DNA from: Bacteroidota bacterium | GTDB taxonomy: Bacteria > Bacteroidota > Bacteroidia > 2-12-FULL-35-15 | Direction: 5' to 3' | Assembly (NCBI GenBank): GCA_029237775.1 | Contig: JAQZBR010000004.1 | Coordinates: forward strand, 310,001 to 374,000 | Length of the DNA stretch: 64,000 bases | Shown: piece after piece, positions 38,111-46,836 of the stretch | Position numbering within the stretch: position 1 is the stretch's first letter | Layout of the letters: each line of letters begins with the position of its first letter | Translations under genes and position numbers: made by a program | The notes under the pieces: model-generated | The model's input: only the letters and a program-made list of their open reading frames with translations | Told to the model about the DNA's origin: nothing | Database searches by the model: none

Positions 38111-39114
38111 TGATAAAGCCAATTAAAATATTATTTGTTGTTTTAGCATTGTACTCAGTTACTGCTAAAGGACAGGATATGCACTTCACGCAATTCTATT
38201 CATCATCTCTTTATCTGAACCCTGCATTTACCGGGGCTGATGTCTGCTCAAGGTTTTCTCTCACATACCGGAATCAATGGCCCGGTATTTCAAAAGCTTA
38301 CAAAAGCTATCTCGCATCATTTGATCATTATCTGACAACCTATAATCTCGGCCTAGGTTTACTCATTGGAAATGATGTTGCGGGGACGGGACAACTTAGA
38401 ACTACCGTAATTAATCCGCTTGTTGCATACGAGGCTGTGCTTACCAAAAAACTAAGTATGCGTTTAGGAGTTCAACCGGGCCTAGGTATTCGCAGCATAA
38501 ACTATAATAATCTTGTTTTCGGAGATCAGATTGCACGTGGTGGAAATGTTGCTAGTGTTGAAACCCCTACGCAAAACAAAGTCTATTTTGATATCGGAGC
38601 AGGAATGCTTGCATTTACGAGAAGAGCATGGTTTGGAGTCTCATTTTATCATCTTAACAAACCAAACGAATCACTATTAGGTGAAAATGGAGAAAGTATC
38701 TTGCCATTAAAATATTCATTTCACGGAGGCTATAAGCATGCTCTTAATCCGGATGAAAAAGAAGAAACCCAAAGACGTTCTGTTTCATTTGCAATGAACT
38801 ACAGAGGACAGGCGGAATTCGATCAGCTGGATATTGGTGGCTACTATACTCAATATGTTTTTAATGTCGGGCTTTGGTACAGAGGACTTCCCGGACTTAA
38901 AGCATATAAGCCGGGCTATAGCAACAATGACGCTTTTGCAATTGTCATTGGAGTTAAAACCGACAAAATGAATATTGGCTACAGCTACGATACTACTATT
39001 TCAAAACTGACAGCAAAGTCAGGGGGCGCACATGAAATCTCTGCTTCATATCAATTATGCAAGCTTAATAAGAAAAAGAAAAAACGTTTACTTGTTCCCT
39101 GTCCGAAGTTTTAA
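38110..39114 (+). CDS. PorP/SprF-family T9SS outer-membrane protein
   Basis: 334 residues, the usual family length. A signal peptide ends near TAKGQD, then the typical MHFTQFYSSSLYLNPAFTGAD start and a 14-strand-like beta-barrel. It ends in SASYQLCKLNKKKKKR, a basic tail after the last barrel strand. Family members are needed for export and surface attachment of type B cargo encoded nearby; the cargo here is the 3192-residue adhesin. The start codon overlaps the preceding stop, indicating translational coupling. A terminator follows at 39123. Confidence 0.92.
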   Translation: MIKPIKILFVVLALYSVTAKGQDMHFTQFYSSSLYLNPAFTGADVCSRFSLTYRNQWPGISKAYKSYLASFDHYLTTYNLGLGLLIGNDVAGTGQLRTTVINPLVAYEAVLTKKLSMRLGVQPGLGIRSINYNNLVFGDQIARGGNVASVETPTQNKVYFDIGAGMLAFTRRAWFGVSFYHLNKPNESLLGENGESILPLKYSFHGGYKHALNPDEKEETQRRSVSFAMNYRGQAEFDQLDIGGYYTQYVFNVGLWYRGLPGLKAYKPGYSNNDAFAIVIGVKTDKMNIGYSYDTTISKLTAKSGGAHEISASYQLCKLNKKKKKRLLVPCPKF

Positions 39115-39122
39115 TCAATCAA

Positions 39123-39152
39123 GAAAAAAAACCGCTTAAAGCGGTTTTTTTA
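39123..39152. terminator. Bidirectional terminator closing the adhesin operon
   Basis: CCGC TTAAA GCGG hairpin extended by A-T pairs, an A-run before it and a T-run after, between convergent genes. Confidence 0.85.
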
Positions 39153-39154
39153 TT

Positions 39155-39538
39155 TCATTTTTTATCCGGCTGACCCATGTCACTTCGCTGAAGCGATTTC
39201 ACGTATAATACAAGTGAATTCAATTCCTTCTTAGAGATCTCGTGCTTGTCGAACTCAGGCATCCTCCCTGTATATAAAAGAAAGGCACGCGATCTGACAC
39301 GCGCTTTAATAAATATTTTTGGAACACGCACATTATTAATTTCCGGTCCAACCCCCGATTCTCCGTTTGGATGGCAGGACTGACACTTCTCTTTAAATAC
39401 CAGACGCCCTTCTTTCAATATTGGACTTTCTCCTTCTGTACCTGCCATTTCTTTTTTCAATCTTCGCGAAGTACACGAAGAACAGTAAATTCCGATAATT
39501 AAGAATAGTGCTAAAAAGCTATATATATTGGTTCTCAT
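39155..39538 (-). CDS. Lipoprotein cytochrome c
   Basis: 127 residues. Lipoprotein signal with a lipobox ending at Cys22 (YCSSC). One heme-binding motif, CQSCH (Cys52, Cys55, His56), and a likely axial Met93 in TGRMPEF, giving a small class I cytochrome c. It is six bases downstream of a sugar-dehydrogenase-like lipoprotein gene, suggesting that it accepts electrons from that protein. Shares a terminator with the convergent PorP gene. Confidence 0.85.
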   Translation of the reverse strand: MRTNIYSFLALFLIIGIYCSSCTSRRLKKEMAGTEGESPILKEGRLVFKEKCQSCHPNGESGVGPEINNVRVPKIFIKARVRSRAFLLYTGRMPEFDKHEISKKELNSLVLYVKSLQRSDMGQPDKK

Positions 39539-39544
39539 AATTCT

Positions 39545-40996
39545 TTATTGTTTAGTTATTTTCCAAATGACACCGGTTCTTTGCTTTGGAGCCGGACCTT
39601 TTTCCGGCATTTCGAGCACACCGAAATCCACAACATATAATGCTTTTCCTGTATTGTCGAACTTAGCAGCGATCGGACGCTCCAGCCCACCGGTTTTTAA
39701 AGTTGACGCAGGTCCGTTCTTATGTCCTTTATTAACAGCAAAATCAACCACATCTCCATTTTTCATATTAACACGAACGATCTTGAAACCGACAGGACCG
39801 TACACAGTTCCTACATTCGGAGCCATATCGCCAAAAAGCGCGACAAAGGCATCACCTTCATATCCAAACGAATTGCTTGAGGAAAAATCAAAACCATCAG
39901 CCGAGGAATGCACATCAAATACCGCTTTAGGTTTTGGAGGTTGCTGTGGATGTTTTAACAATACTGATTTGGGGCGGATCTCCCTTGCTTTAAAATTTTC
40001 GTCTGCCAGAGAATCACCTCCTGCATAATCCGGCCAGCCATACCATGCATTATTTTTTATTTCATACAGGTAATCGCCACCACCAAAAACCGGCCGGCTT
40101 CCGCGCGTATCCAGTCCATTTTCGGTTACATATAGTTTACCATCCGGAGCGAATGCAAGTCCGAACGGATTTCTCAATCCTGAGGCAACCAATTCAATCG
40201 GACCGCCATTCAAGGGAATCCGCATGACTGCACCGGTACACGGCAGACTGCCTTTTATAACCTGTCCTTTAACTGTAGCTGTACCGTAAGGTACATACGC
40301 ACCTGTTTTAACTTTTTCTTTATCAGGAGAGAGAACATTTTCTGTTTCATAATTTTCTCCAGCCAAAGTCACATCTATACAGGGGATATCATGGAAATCT
40401 TTTTTTCTGGCCAGCCACCCGAAGTCAAAATTATCTTTCCCGACTACAGCGGAATTAGTGGCAGTACCCTGACCAAAATAAATATATCCGTCCTTACCAA
40501 TAACTACGGCATCTGTGTGATGGTCTCCGTATGAGGGAAGCCCTTCAACAAGGTTGGTGATCTCACCTTTGGCATTTACTTTCAGAATACGGCCGCCCTC
40601 CATAGCTCCACCTTCGGAAATATAAAAATTGCCTTCATAAAAATCCACGGCAGTCCATGGTCCGTTCTTTCCACCATGAGCGATTTCGGTGTATTTTCCA
40701 TCTCCTTCGATCTTCAATAATTTCGGAGTAGTAAAGATCTCTCCATACGAATAACCCGCTTCCAGAACATATGCCTGGCCTTGATCATCGAATGTCATGG
40801 CGGAAGGAAAATTTAAACCGGAAGCGATCATTTCAATTTTATAACCTTCCGGCAAAAGAATATCACTTGGGCTTACCGGCCTGTTAACCGGCTCATAACT
40901 TTTTGTTCCATAATGTCCTCTCAGCTTAGTGCAGCTTTGAAATAGCACAGCAGATAAAGCAATAGAAACGCTTATAAGAGTAAATGTTTTTCTCAT
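39545..40996 (-). CDS. Glucose/sorbosone dehydrogenase-like beta-propeller lipoprotein
   Basis: 483 residues. Lipoprotein signal (SAVLFQSC). A six-bladed propeller of the PQQ-dependent soluble glucose dehydrogenase/NHL class follows: LPEGYKIEMIASGLNFPSAMTF at the start, a possible catalytic His in YGDHHTDAV before GKDGYIYFGQGT, and SGLRNPFGLAFAPDGKLYVTENG later. The HHTD context differs from the GxHxGG of characterised glucose dehydrogenases, so substrate and cofactor use are uncertain. Pairs with the cytochrome c gene six bases downstream. Periplasmic sugar or aldose oxidation is the best guess. Confidence 0.75.
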   Translation of the reverse strand: MRKTFTLISVSIALSAVLFQSCTKLRGHYGTKSYEPVNRPVSPSDILLPEGYKIEMIASGLNFPSAMTFDDQGQAYVLEAGYSYGEIFTTPKLLKIEGDGKYTEIAHGGKNGPWTAVDFYEGNFYISEGGAMEGGRILKVNAKGEITNLVEGLPSYGDHHTDAVVIGKDGYIYFGQGTATNSAVVGKDNFDFGWLARKKDFHDIPCIDVTLAGENYETENVLSPDKEKVKTGAYVPYGTATVKGQVIKGSLPCTGAVMRIPLNGGPIELVASGLRNPFGLAFAPDGKLYVTENGLDTRGSRPVFGGGDYLYEIKNNAWYGWPDYAGGDSLADENFKAREIRPKSVLLKHPQQPPKPKAVFDVHSSADGFDFSSSNSFGYEGDAFVALFGDMAPNVGTVYGPVGFKIVRVNMKNGDVVDFAVNKGHKNGPASTLKTGGLERPIAAKFDNTGKALYVVDFGVLEMPEKGPAPKQRTGVIWKITKQ

Positions 40997-41141
40997 AAAA
41001 ATATTTTTTCCATTTTATTAAAAATTTACATGCCACACATATCATTGCTTTCAGACAGAAAATTCAAAAAAAATGTGTGGCGGATAATACCCAAATACAT
41101 TTGGAACAATTCTGGACAAGTTAAAATCCAATATATCCGGA

Positions 41142-43373
41142 ATGAAAAAAACTTTACTGACTTTCATTTTAATTAGTCTGATATCTGTGCTCCTTGCAGA
41201 GGATACGCAACTTATTCGCGGCAGAATAACAGCAGCGTCAAGCGGAAAACCTATTGCAGAAGCAATAGTGACCATCTACAATTCAGAAACCTTTTCGACT
41301 TCAACAGATTCCTCGGGATACTTTGAAAAGCAGATCTCAATCGGAACCTATTCCGTAATGGTTACAGCTGCGGGATATAAAGCTCAGCAAAGAAATAATA
41401 TTGTTGTACTTGCAGGCAAACAGCAGCTGCAGGATTTTGAACTGGACGAATATAAAATTGAACTTGACTCTGTTCAGGTCACAAGCAATACGGTTAGAGA
41501 AAATGTGAGTCTTGACCTGTGGAATATCCAACGATTTGCGGCAGTATTTTATGATCCTGCACGCGTTACAAATACGCACGCAGCAATTGTCAACAATGAC
41601 GATCAGGCGAACAATATCTGCGTTCGCGGTACGTCACCGAACTATGTCCAATGGAAACTTGAGGGAGTTGAGGTTGTTAATCCAAACCACCTGGAGAATG
41701 CAGGAACCATTAATGACAGGCCCACGCTTAATGGCGGAGGCGTAAGTCTTTTCAGCGCACAACTATTACAGAATTCCGGATTTCTGATGTCTCCTTTCGA
41801 TGCAACACAGGGCAACTCCTTATCAGGAATCTTTGATATGAAGCTGAGAAATGGAAATAATCAAAAATTCGAAAGGATCATTCAGGCAAGCTTACTTGGC
41901 CTCGATGTAAGTGTTGAAGGTCCGCTTTCAAAAAAAGGTAAGTCCTCCTTTCTGGTTAATTACAGGTATTCTACCATTGGGCTATTAAGTAAGATGGGAA
42001 TTGACTTCGGAGGAGAAAAAACAAATTTTCAGGATCTTTCCTTTGTATTTAATTTACCATTTAATAATGGTTCACTCCGGATTTTCAGCATGACGGGAAA
42101 AAGTGAAACTATCTTCAGAGGTGTGAAAGACAGTGCATCCGCATTGATCCAGAAAGATCTTGAAAATATTGATTACCATTCGTTCACTACCATTAATGGT
42201 TTGAACTACATCCATACCTTCAGTAATACTTTGTTTATGCGGACTATCATCGCATATTCGGCAAAGAATGTCGACCGCACATCAGTGCCAACTGAAATTT
42301 CATGGCTTAACCAACCTGTAAACAAGGACCAATACAAACAATCCAGGCTTTCGGGAGTAACATACTTTTCAAAAAGACTAAATAACCAATACCGATTTAA
42401 AAGCGGAATTTATTATAATTATTTTATCAACGAACAGCGGTTGGTGCTTAACGATATCAGTAATGCGAACGGACGCTTAACGGAACCACTATTTCAACCA
42501 TTTATAGCATTTGAAGGAACTTTCTTCAACAAGCTTGAAATGAAGGCAGGATTGCATGGAGTATATCAGGCGAGAACAAATGATTTTTCATTACAACCGC
42601 GTTTGCTTTTACAGTACACACTTTCAGCACGGCAGGATATTTCATTTAACTACGGACAATCTTCACAGCTTCAGCCGTTTTTCTTAAATCTCGGCAATGT
42701 AGAAAACTATAATCTCAGGTCCACGAAAAGTGACGCGTTTAGTTTCATACACCACATCAAAGCTCTCAGCCTGGATCTCAGAAGTGAACTGTACTATCAT
42801 CTATATCATCGTATCCCTGTAAGCATTGAACATAACTTCTCTGCCTTCAATTATTTTAATGAACAGGTTCTTTTTCCATTAGACGAAACCGGAGAAGCAA
42901 CTGTTTATGGATATGACCTCACGGTAGAAAAAAATATGAATAAATATTATATTATTCTCTCAGCCAGTATTTATAATAGTTCTTACACAATTGCTGAGAA
43001 GACATTCGAAGGAAGATTCAACACCAATTACAATTGCGCCCTTACCACCGGACGCGAATTTCACTTTTCAAAAAACAGGACACTTGGCACAGATCTGAGA
43101 GGATTTGTCCGGAATGGATTTAAAGAACAGTCGGTGCTGGGCTCAGATCAATATCTTTACGACAGAGAACTACCTGCCTATTCACGTGTAGATCTCCGCA
43201 TCAGCTATAGGAAAGACAAAACCAAAAGTTCTGTAATATGGGCGCTCGACATTCAAAATTTGCTTAATGAAAAGAATATAGCTTACCATTATTATGACAA
43301 GGTCACCCAAAAAGTGGAACCCCGCTATCAGTTAGGATTAATACCGGTAATCAGCTATAAAATTTTCTTTTAA
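41142..43373 (+). CDS. TonB-dependent receptor-like outer-membrane protein
   Basis: 743 residues. Signal peptide (MKKTLLTFILISLISVLLAED), then an N-terminal carboxypeptidase-regulatory-like domain (about 23-108, IRGRITAASSGKPIAEAIVTIY). A plug-like region follows (NICVRGTSPNYVQWKLEGVEVVN) and a long beta-barrel with paired aromatic strands ending in RYQLGLIPVISYKIFF. No TonB box was identified with certainty and no SusD partner is present. It probably imports a ligand across the outer membrane; the substrate is unknown. Confidence 0.82.
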   Translation: MKKTLLTFILISLISVLLAEDTQLIRGRITAASSGKPIAEAIVTIYNSETFSTSTDSSGYFEKQISIGTYSVMVTAAGYKAQQRNNIVVLAGKQQLQDFELDEYKIELDSVQVTSNTVRENVSLDLWNIQRFAAVFYDPARVTNTHAAIVNNDDQANNICVRGTSPNYVQWKLEGVEVVNPNHLENAGTINDRPTLNGGGVSLFSAQLLQNSGFLMSPFDATQGNSLSGIFDMKLRNGNNQKFERIIQASLLGLDVSVEGPLSKKGKSSFLVNYRYSTIGLLSKMGIDFGGEKTNFQDLSFVFNLPFNNGSLRIFSMTGKSETIFRGVKDSASALIQKDLENIDYHSFTTINGLNYIHTFSNTLFMRTIIAYSAKNVDRTSVPTEISWLNQPVNKDQYKQSRLSGVTYFSKRLNNQYRFKSGIYYNYFINEQRLVLNDISNANGRLTEPLFQPFIAFEGTFFNKLEMKAGLHGVYQARTNDFSLQPRLLLQYTLSARQDISFNYGQSSQLQPFFLNLGNVENYNLRSTKSDAFSFIHHIKALSLDLRSELYYHLYHRIPVSIEHNFSAFNYFNEQVLFPLDETGEATVYGYDLTVEKNMNKYYIILSASIYNSSYTIAEKTFEGRFNTNYNCALTTGREFHFSKNRTLGTDLRGFVRNGFKEQSVLGSDQYLYDRELPAYSRVDLRISYRKDKTKSSVIWALDIQNLLNEKNIAYHYYDKVTQKVEPRYQLGLIPVISYKIFF

Positions 43374-43383
43374 CAGCCCCTTT

Positions 43384-43408
43384 CCTCATCACCTGAGGAT
43401 TCTTTTTC
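43384..43408 (+). terminator. Possible terminator after the TonB-receptor-like gene
   Basis: CCTCA/TGAGG 5-bp stem with a five-base loop and a T-rich stretch, 11 bases after the stop; weak. Confidence 0.4.
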
Positions 43409-43564
43409 TAATCATTCCAACCCACTTCGCTCATAATTATCTGTTAATCATTTCTATCTGATATTTTCAGGCAGCTGCTCCTTCAAAACGGCTACCTGGC
43501 ATATTATTAAAGGAAAACACGTATTGATTAATCTATTTTAATAACCTAAAAACCAAACAAAAAA

Positions 43565-44083
43565 ATGAAAAAAAGACCATTTACAAAACTATTTCTTGCC
43601 GTAGCAGTGATCCTAACAACAGCAACAGCCTGCGACCGTTACAGTGCAAATACAGATGACACCTCAGGATCTACAGGGTCTACAACTTCCGAGTCTACTA
43701 CCTCTTCAACTGATAACATGAGTACTTCAGGAAGCACTGATTATAATGAAACGACAGGTACAACCGGAAGCACTTCCAGAACGGATGAAACAACCGGAAC
43801 CACAAGCACAACCATGGGTACAACGGGAACTACCAACACCACAATGGGAACGACCGGAACAACTAACACAACAATGGGAACCACAGGATCAACCAGCACA
43901 ACCATGACAACCGGATCAACTAATACCACTATGGGCACAACCGGCACTACAAACTCAACAAGTACAACAAACACGACTACCGGCACTACGAACACGACAG
44001 GTTCGACCGGAACAACTAATACAACCGGCACAACGATGAGCACTGGCAGTACTGGAACCAGCAGCACTACCTACAAAAAATAA
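43565..44083 (+). CDS. Thr/Gly/Ser-rich low-complexity lipoprotein
   Basis: 172 residues. Lipoprotein signal (AVILTTATAC, then DRYSANTDD). The mature protein is almost wholly Thr, Gly, Ser and Asn, built in part from a 10-residue unit MGTTGTTNTT repeated from about residue 84. Such a chain should be disordered and extended, perhaps a surface brush. The Asp-Ser/Thr-x motif used for Bacteroidota O-glycosylation is rare in it. It probably forms a transcript with the following Ser-rich lipoprotein, 17 bases on. The gene is real by its signal and spacing, but the function is unknown. Confidence 0.7.
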   Translation: MKKRPFTKLFLAVAVILTTATACDRYSANTDDTSGSTGSTTSESTTSSTDNMSTSGSTDYNETTGTTGSTSRTDETTGTTSTTMGTTGTTNTTMGTTGTTNTTMGTTGSTSTTMTTGSTNTTMGTTGTTNSTSTTNTTTGTTNTTGSTGTTNTTGTTMSTGSTGTSSTTYKK

Positions 44084-44100
44084 CTTAAAGATTAAAGACA

Positions 44101-44418
44101 ATGAAAACGCATTTTTTACCGCTGATTTTGATTGGAGGGGCATTGACACTGTTTACTGCAACCGGTTGTGAAGATGACGATGATGACCATCACCATTCCG
44201 GCTATGATGACTCAGGTCATCACAGCACTTCCAGCTCTAGTTCGTCTTCAAGTTCTTCAAGTTCTTCCGGCACAACCAGCTCAAGCAGTTCAACGGATGA
44301 TGACTCACATGGAAGTACATCCGGTGGAACAACCGGCACGACCAGCACAACGAATTCCACCAGTAACACAAACGATGGAACTAATAGTGGAATCAAAAAA
44401 ACAGACAACTCCAAATGA
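44101..44418 (+). CDS. Small Ser-rich lipoprotein with Asp/His cluster
   Basis: 105 residues. Lipoprotein signal (GALTLFTATGC). Immediately after the lipid Cys comes EDDDDDHHHSGYDDSGHH, then a 13-Ser run and a Thr/Ser/Gly tail. Acidic residues just after the Cys act as a surface-export signal in Bacteroidota lipoproteins (known from Capnocytophaga), so surface display is likely. The Asp/His cluster could bind metal ions; this is inference. It follows the Thr-rich lipoprotein and precedes a membrane protein. Confidence 0.65.
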   Translation: MKTHFLPLILIGGALTLFTATGCEDDDDDHHHSGYDDSGHHSTSSSSSSSSSSSSSGTTSSSSSTDDDSHGSTSGGTTGTTSTTNSTSNTNDGTNSGIKKTDNSK

Positions 44419-44459
44419 TGATGATATTCATTTATCGTCAATAATCATTAACTGAATTT

Positions 44460-44924
44460 ATGTCCCTCAAAAAAATAATTGCAGCAGGAACCTTAAGCAC
44501 GAGTGCAATGACAGCTTATAGCTATTTCATTTCCAAGAGAAAAGGAATCCAGGTGAGAGAGCCGCAGCTATTAAAAAAGGTTATAAAAAGAACCGTCTTG
44601 AGAAAAGAAGTTGGAATGGCGCCAGCATGGTTACTGCATTATGGAGTGGGCTATTTGTTTGTAACCGGCTATGAAAAGATCTGGAAGCGGGCACACAAGC
44701 CGCCCACTTTACTCAATGGATCTATATTAGGGGCATTGAGCGGCATCTTGGCCATTTATGTGTGGAAAACGGTGCTGAAAGCCACACTTTCAATAAGGCC
44801 GGTATTCCGGAAATCATTCTTTTTGCAGTTGTTCATAGCACATGTTATTTTCGGTGCAACCGCGGCAATTGGTTATCGTCAGAATTTAAAGATCAGTTCA
44901 ATAAAAGAAAAAGATCCGCACTAA
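44460..44924 (+). CDS. Small membrane protein of unknown function
   Basis: 154 residues with about four hydrophobic segments (near residues 5-22, 60-75, 84-105 and 119-138). Basic loops and no cysteine. Not recognised. It starts 41 bases after the Ser-rich lipoprotein gene and its stop codon lies inside the loop of a terminator hairpin, so it is likely the last gene of that transcript. Confidence 0.6.
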   Translation: MSLKKIIAAGTLSTSAMTAYSYFISKRKGIQVREPQLLKKVIKRTVLRKEVGMAPAWLLHYGVGYLFVTGYEKIWKRAHKPPTLLNGSILGALSGILAIYVWKTVLKATLSIRPVFRKSFFLQLFIAHVIFGATAAIGYRQNLKISSIKEKDPH

Positions 44925-44940
44925 GCGGATCTTTCTCTTT
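44910..44940 (+). terminator. Terminator overlapping the stop codon of the membrane protein gene
   Basis: AAAGATCCGC/GCGGATCTTT 10-bp stem; the loop ACTAA contains the TAA stop; pyrimidine-rich tail. Confidence 0.75.
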
Positions 44941-44957
44941 TAAATTTCAACCAATTA

Positions 44958-45212
44958 TTAGTCATGGCCTTCAAGTTTTACCAACTTGTTATATAAACCC
45001 ATAATTAATAGTGGCGATGCCCATTGGCCTATAAAGAGCCCAAGGTGATCTTTACCTATTATCTTTGATGACAAGGCCAACACCATTGCACCAATTGCTG
45101 TCCACAAAAATAAATCTGAAGGTAACTTTGCTGTCTGCTCTTCGATCGCTTTCGCTACTTTTCCTTCCTTATGTTCTTTCTTTACGAAATTCTTTTCTAC
45201 TACAGTTTCCAT
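44958..45212 (-). CDS. Small two-segment membrane protein
   Basis: 84 residues: a charged N-terminus (residues 1-33), then two hydrophobic segments (about 34-51 and 56-75) and a short acidic tail (LEGHD). Similar short proteins occur widely in Bacteroidota; no function known to me. The 232 bases upstream, to the DUF6496 gene, hold a cluster of GTAGA/TCTAC half sites. Confidence 0.6.
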   Translation of the reverse strand: METVVEKNFVKKEHKEGKVAKAIEEQTAKLPSDLFLWTAIGAMVLALSSKIIGKDHLGLFIGQWASPLLIMGLYNKLVKLEGHD

Positions 45213-45353
45213 TTTGATATATATTTAAATGTTTATATATCTAAAGGGTCAAACATTGTACCCCGAAGGGCCTTTACCCTAAATGATTTCAGCCAAACAA
45301 GAAAACTTTCCAACCGGCATCAATTGGCTTCCGCTTAACGAAAACAAAAAAGG

Positions 45354-45418
45354 TCTACATTACATTCAACCCAGTAAGGTGTAGAACGGCATACACATTT
45401 TGTAGACATTACATCTAC
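45354..45418. promoter_or_regulatory. Cluster of GTAGA/TCTAC half sites
   Basis: TCTAC at 45354, GTAGA at 45381 and 45402, TCTAC at 45414; the last two form an inverted repeat around CATTACA. CTACATTACAT also recurs. Could be an operator for the 84-residue protein gene; weak. Confidence 0.3.
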
Positions 45419-45444
45419 CGAAAAATACTGTTAATTAATTACCG

Positions 45445-45747
45445 TTATGATTTCTTTTTACTCCCTTTTTTTGGACCCGGTTTCTTCCCTGCTCTTTTGG
45501 AAGTCTTTTTAGCTGCTTTTTTAGGGGCTTTTTTAGCTGATTTTTTATTTGCTTTCTTAGCTGTCTTTTTAGAACCTTTTTTAGAAGGTACTTTTCCCCC
45601 TGCTTTTCTGGCCTCAGATAATCCGATAGCGACTGCTTGCTTTTTACTGGTTACTTTTTTTCCTGAACCGGATCTTAGTTTACCTTCTTTCATTTCATGC
45701 ATTGTCTCTTCAACTTTTTCCTGAGCCTTTTTGCCGTATTTTGCCAT
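45445..45747 (-). CDS. DUF6496 basic protein with histone H1-like tail
   Basis: 100 residues from the ATG at 45747 (MAKYGKKAQEKVEETMHEMK), preferred over a start 15 codons up because DUF6496 proteins begin here. Residues 1-52 are the conserved DUF6496 part, ending SEARKAGGKVPSKK. The rest is a Lys/Ala repeat (KKAAKKTSKRAGKKPG) like histone H1 tails of several bacteria. DNA binding or condensation is plausible but inferred. It lies downstream of the TPR/CxxCH gene on the same strand. Confidence 0.75.
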   Translation of the reverse strand: MAKYGKKAQEKVEETMHEMKEGKLRSGSGKKVTSKKQAVAIGLSEARKAGGKVPSKKGSKKTAKKANKKSAKKAPKKAAKKTSKRAGKKPGPKKGSKKKS

Positions 45748-45792
45748 TGATGTTTGTATTGATTTAAATCCCGCATTAAAAGTGTATACCAT

Positions 45793-46809
45793 TTAATTTG
45801 ATACCGCAAGCGATTTAACACCGAACATTTCAAATTCATTCTTACTCATCTGGTGGCAAGCCATACATGAAAACTCCGAGTTGATAAAGATCTGACGTGT
45901 GCCACTCAGATGGAGCAGCTCCGGTTTCTTATCAAATTCAACTTTATTTTCTTCAAGTTGCTTTAGTCGTTGCTCCAATACATTTTTATATACCCACTCA
46001 TTATAGGTTGGAGCTAACCTGGCGGCTGAGTAAATGATCTCCGCTTCTTTGAGCTCACCATTCTTAACCAGCATATCACCGAAATTAAGAAGAAAGCCTT
46101 CAAGATTGTGCGGTGCGATCCATGAGTTCCAGCATGCGCGCCTTACATTTACATCGCGTGTGACTGTCAATTCATGGATGAGATCAGTGAAAACTTTCTC
46201 GGGTTGATTTAAAATTGTTTGTCTATCAAGTGAACGACAAGAGCAGTCATCAATAAGTTCCCATTGATATTTTAAGGAAAGTTTATAGAGAGGTGATTCT
46301 TTTTTTAGCTGGCTGCTTACCAGGCTTATTGCAAACTTATTGAATTGTGGCCACTTTTTAATGGAGCCGAATGCGTTCGCATAACCTTTCATGATCAGCT
46401 TGTAGTTTTTAGATAACGCCCCTTCGCAGATATCTGTTGCCGATTGAAAGCCATATAAACGCGGATCATCGGGATTCAAACGAATTGCATCTTTAAAATA
46501 ATGATTGCTCAGAAATACGTTTTTATACTGAGATGGATCGGGATCTTTTCTGGCACGTTCGGCAAACGACCATAAATAAACGAAACCCAGATGAGCAGTA
46601 ATTTCCGCATTCTCAGGGTATTTCTCTTTTACCTCTGTTAACTTATTTATAATTTCCGGAATACTGTCGTAATTTCCCTGATGAAGATTATCCCACATGT
46701 ACTGATTTGCACATGACGCGAGATCCTCTTCTTCACCCCCGGGATAGAGCTGCACAACGGAAACAACCAATAAGCAAAACGATAATATAACTACAGTAGA
46801 TATTTTCAT
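45793..46809 (-). CDS. TPR-like periplasmic protein with C-terminal CxxCH
   Basis: 338 residues. An N-terminal signal (MKISTVVILSFCLLVVSVVQ) is followed by tetratricopeptide-like helices (YDSIPEIINKLTEVKEKYPENAEITAHLGF, in part). Near the C-terminus is a single CMACH motif (315-319) in the context FINSEFSCMACHQMSKNEF, which would fit a covalently bound heme, but the domain around it is too short for a normal cytochrome c. It also has the cysteine pair DDCSCRS. AGGAGG at 46814-46819, five bases before the ATG, is a rare strong Shine-Dalgarno for this phylum. Function unknown. Confidence 0.65.
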   Translation of the reverse strand: MKISTVVILSFCLLVVSVVQLYPGGEEEDLASCANQYMWDNLHQGNYDSIPEIINKLTEVKEKYPENAEITAHLGFVYLWSFAERARKDPDPSQYKNVFLSNHYFKDAIRLNPDDPRLYGFQSATDICEGALSKNYKLIMKGYANAFGSIKKWPQFNKFAISLVSSQLKKESPLYKLSLKYQWELIDDCSCRSLDRQTILNQPEKVFTDLIHELTVTRDVNVRRACWNSWIAPHNLEGFLLNFGDMLVKNGELKEAEIIYSAARLAPTYNEWVYKNVLEQRLKQLEENKVEFDKKPELLHLSGTRQIFINSEFSCMACHQMSKNEFEMFGVKSLAVSN

Positions 46810-46813
46810 AGAT

Positions 46814-46819
46814 CCTCCT
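46814..46819 (-). promoter_or_regulatory. Strong Shine-Dalgarno sequence
   Basis: AGGAGG on the minus strand, just before the ATG at 46809. Nearly all other genes in the window lack such a site. Confidence 0.6.
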
Positions 46820-46836
46820 TTTAACGAAGGTCAAAT

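Noticed and set aside
44168-44455. Alternative plus-strand frame over the Ser-rich lipoprotein
   Set aside because: Low-complexity DNA leaves several frames open; only the frame at 44101 has a lipoprotein signal.
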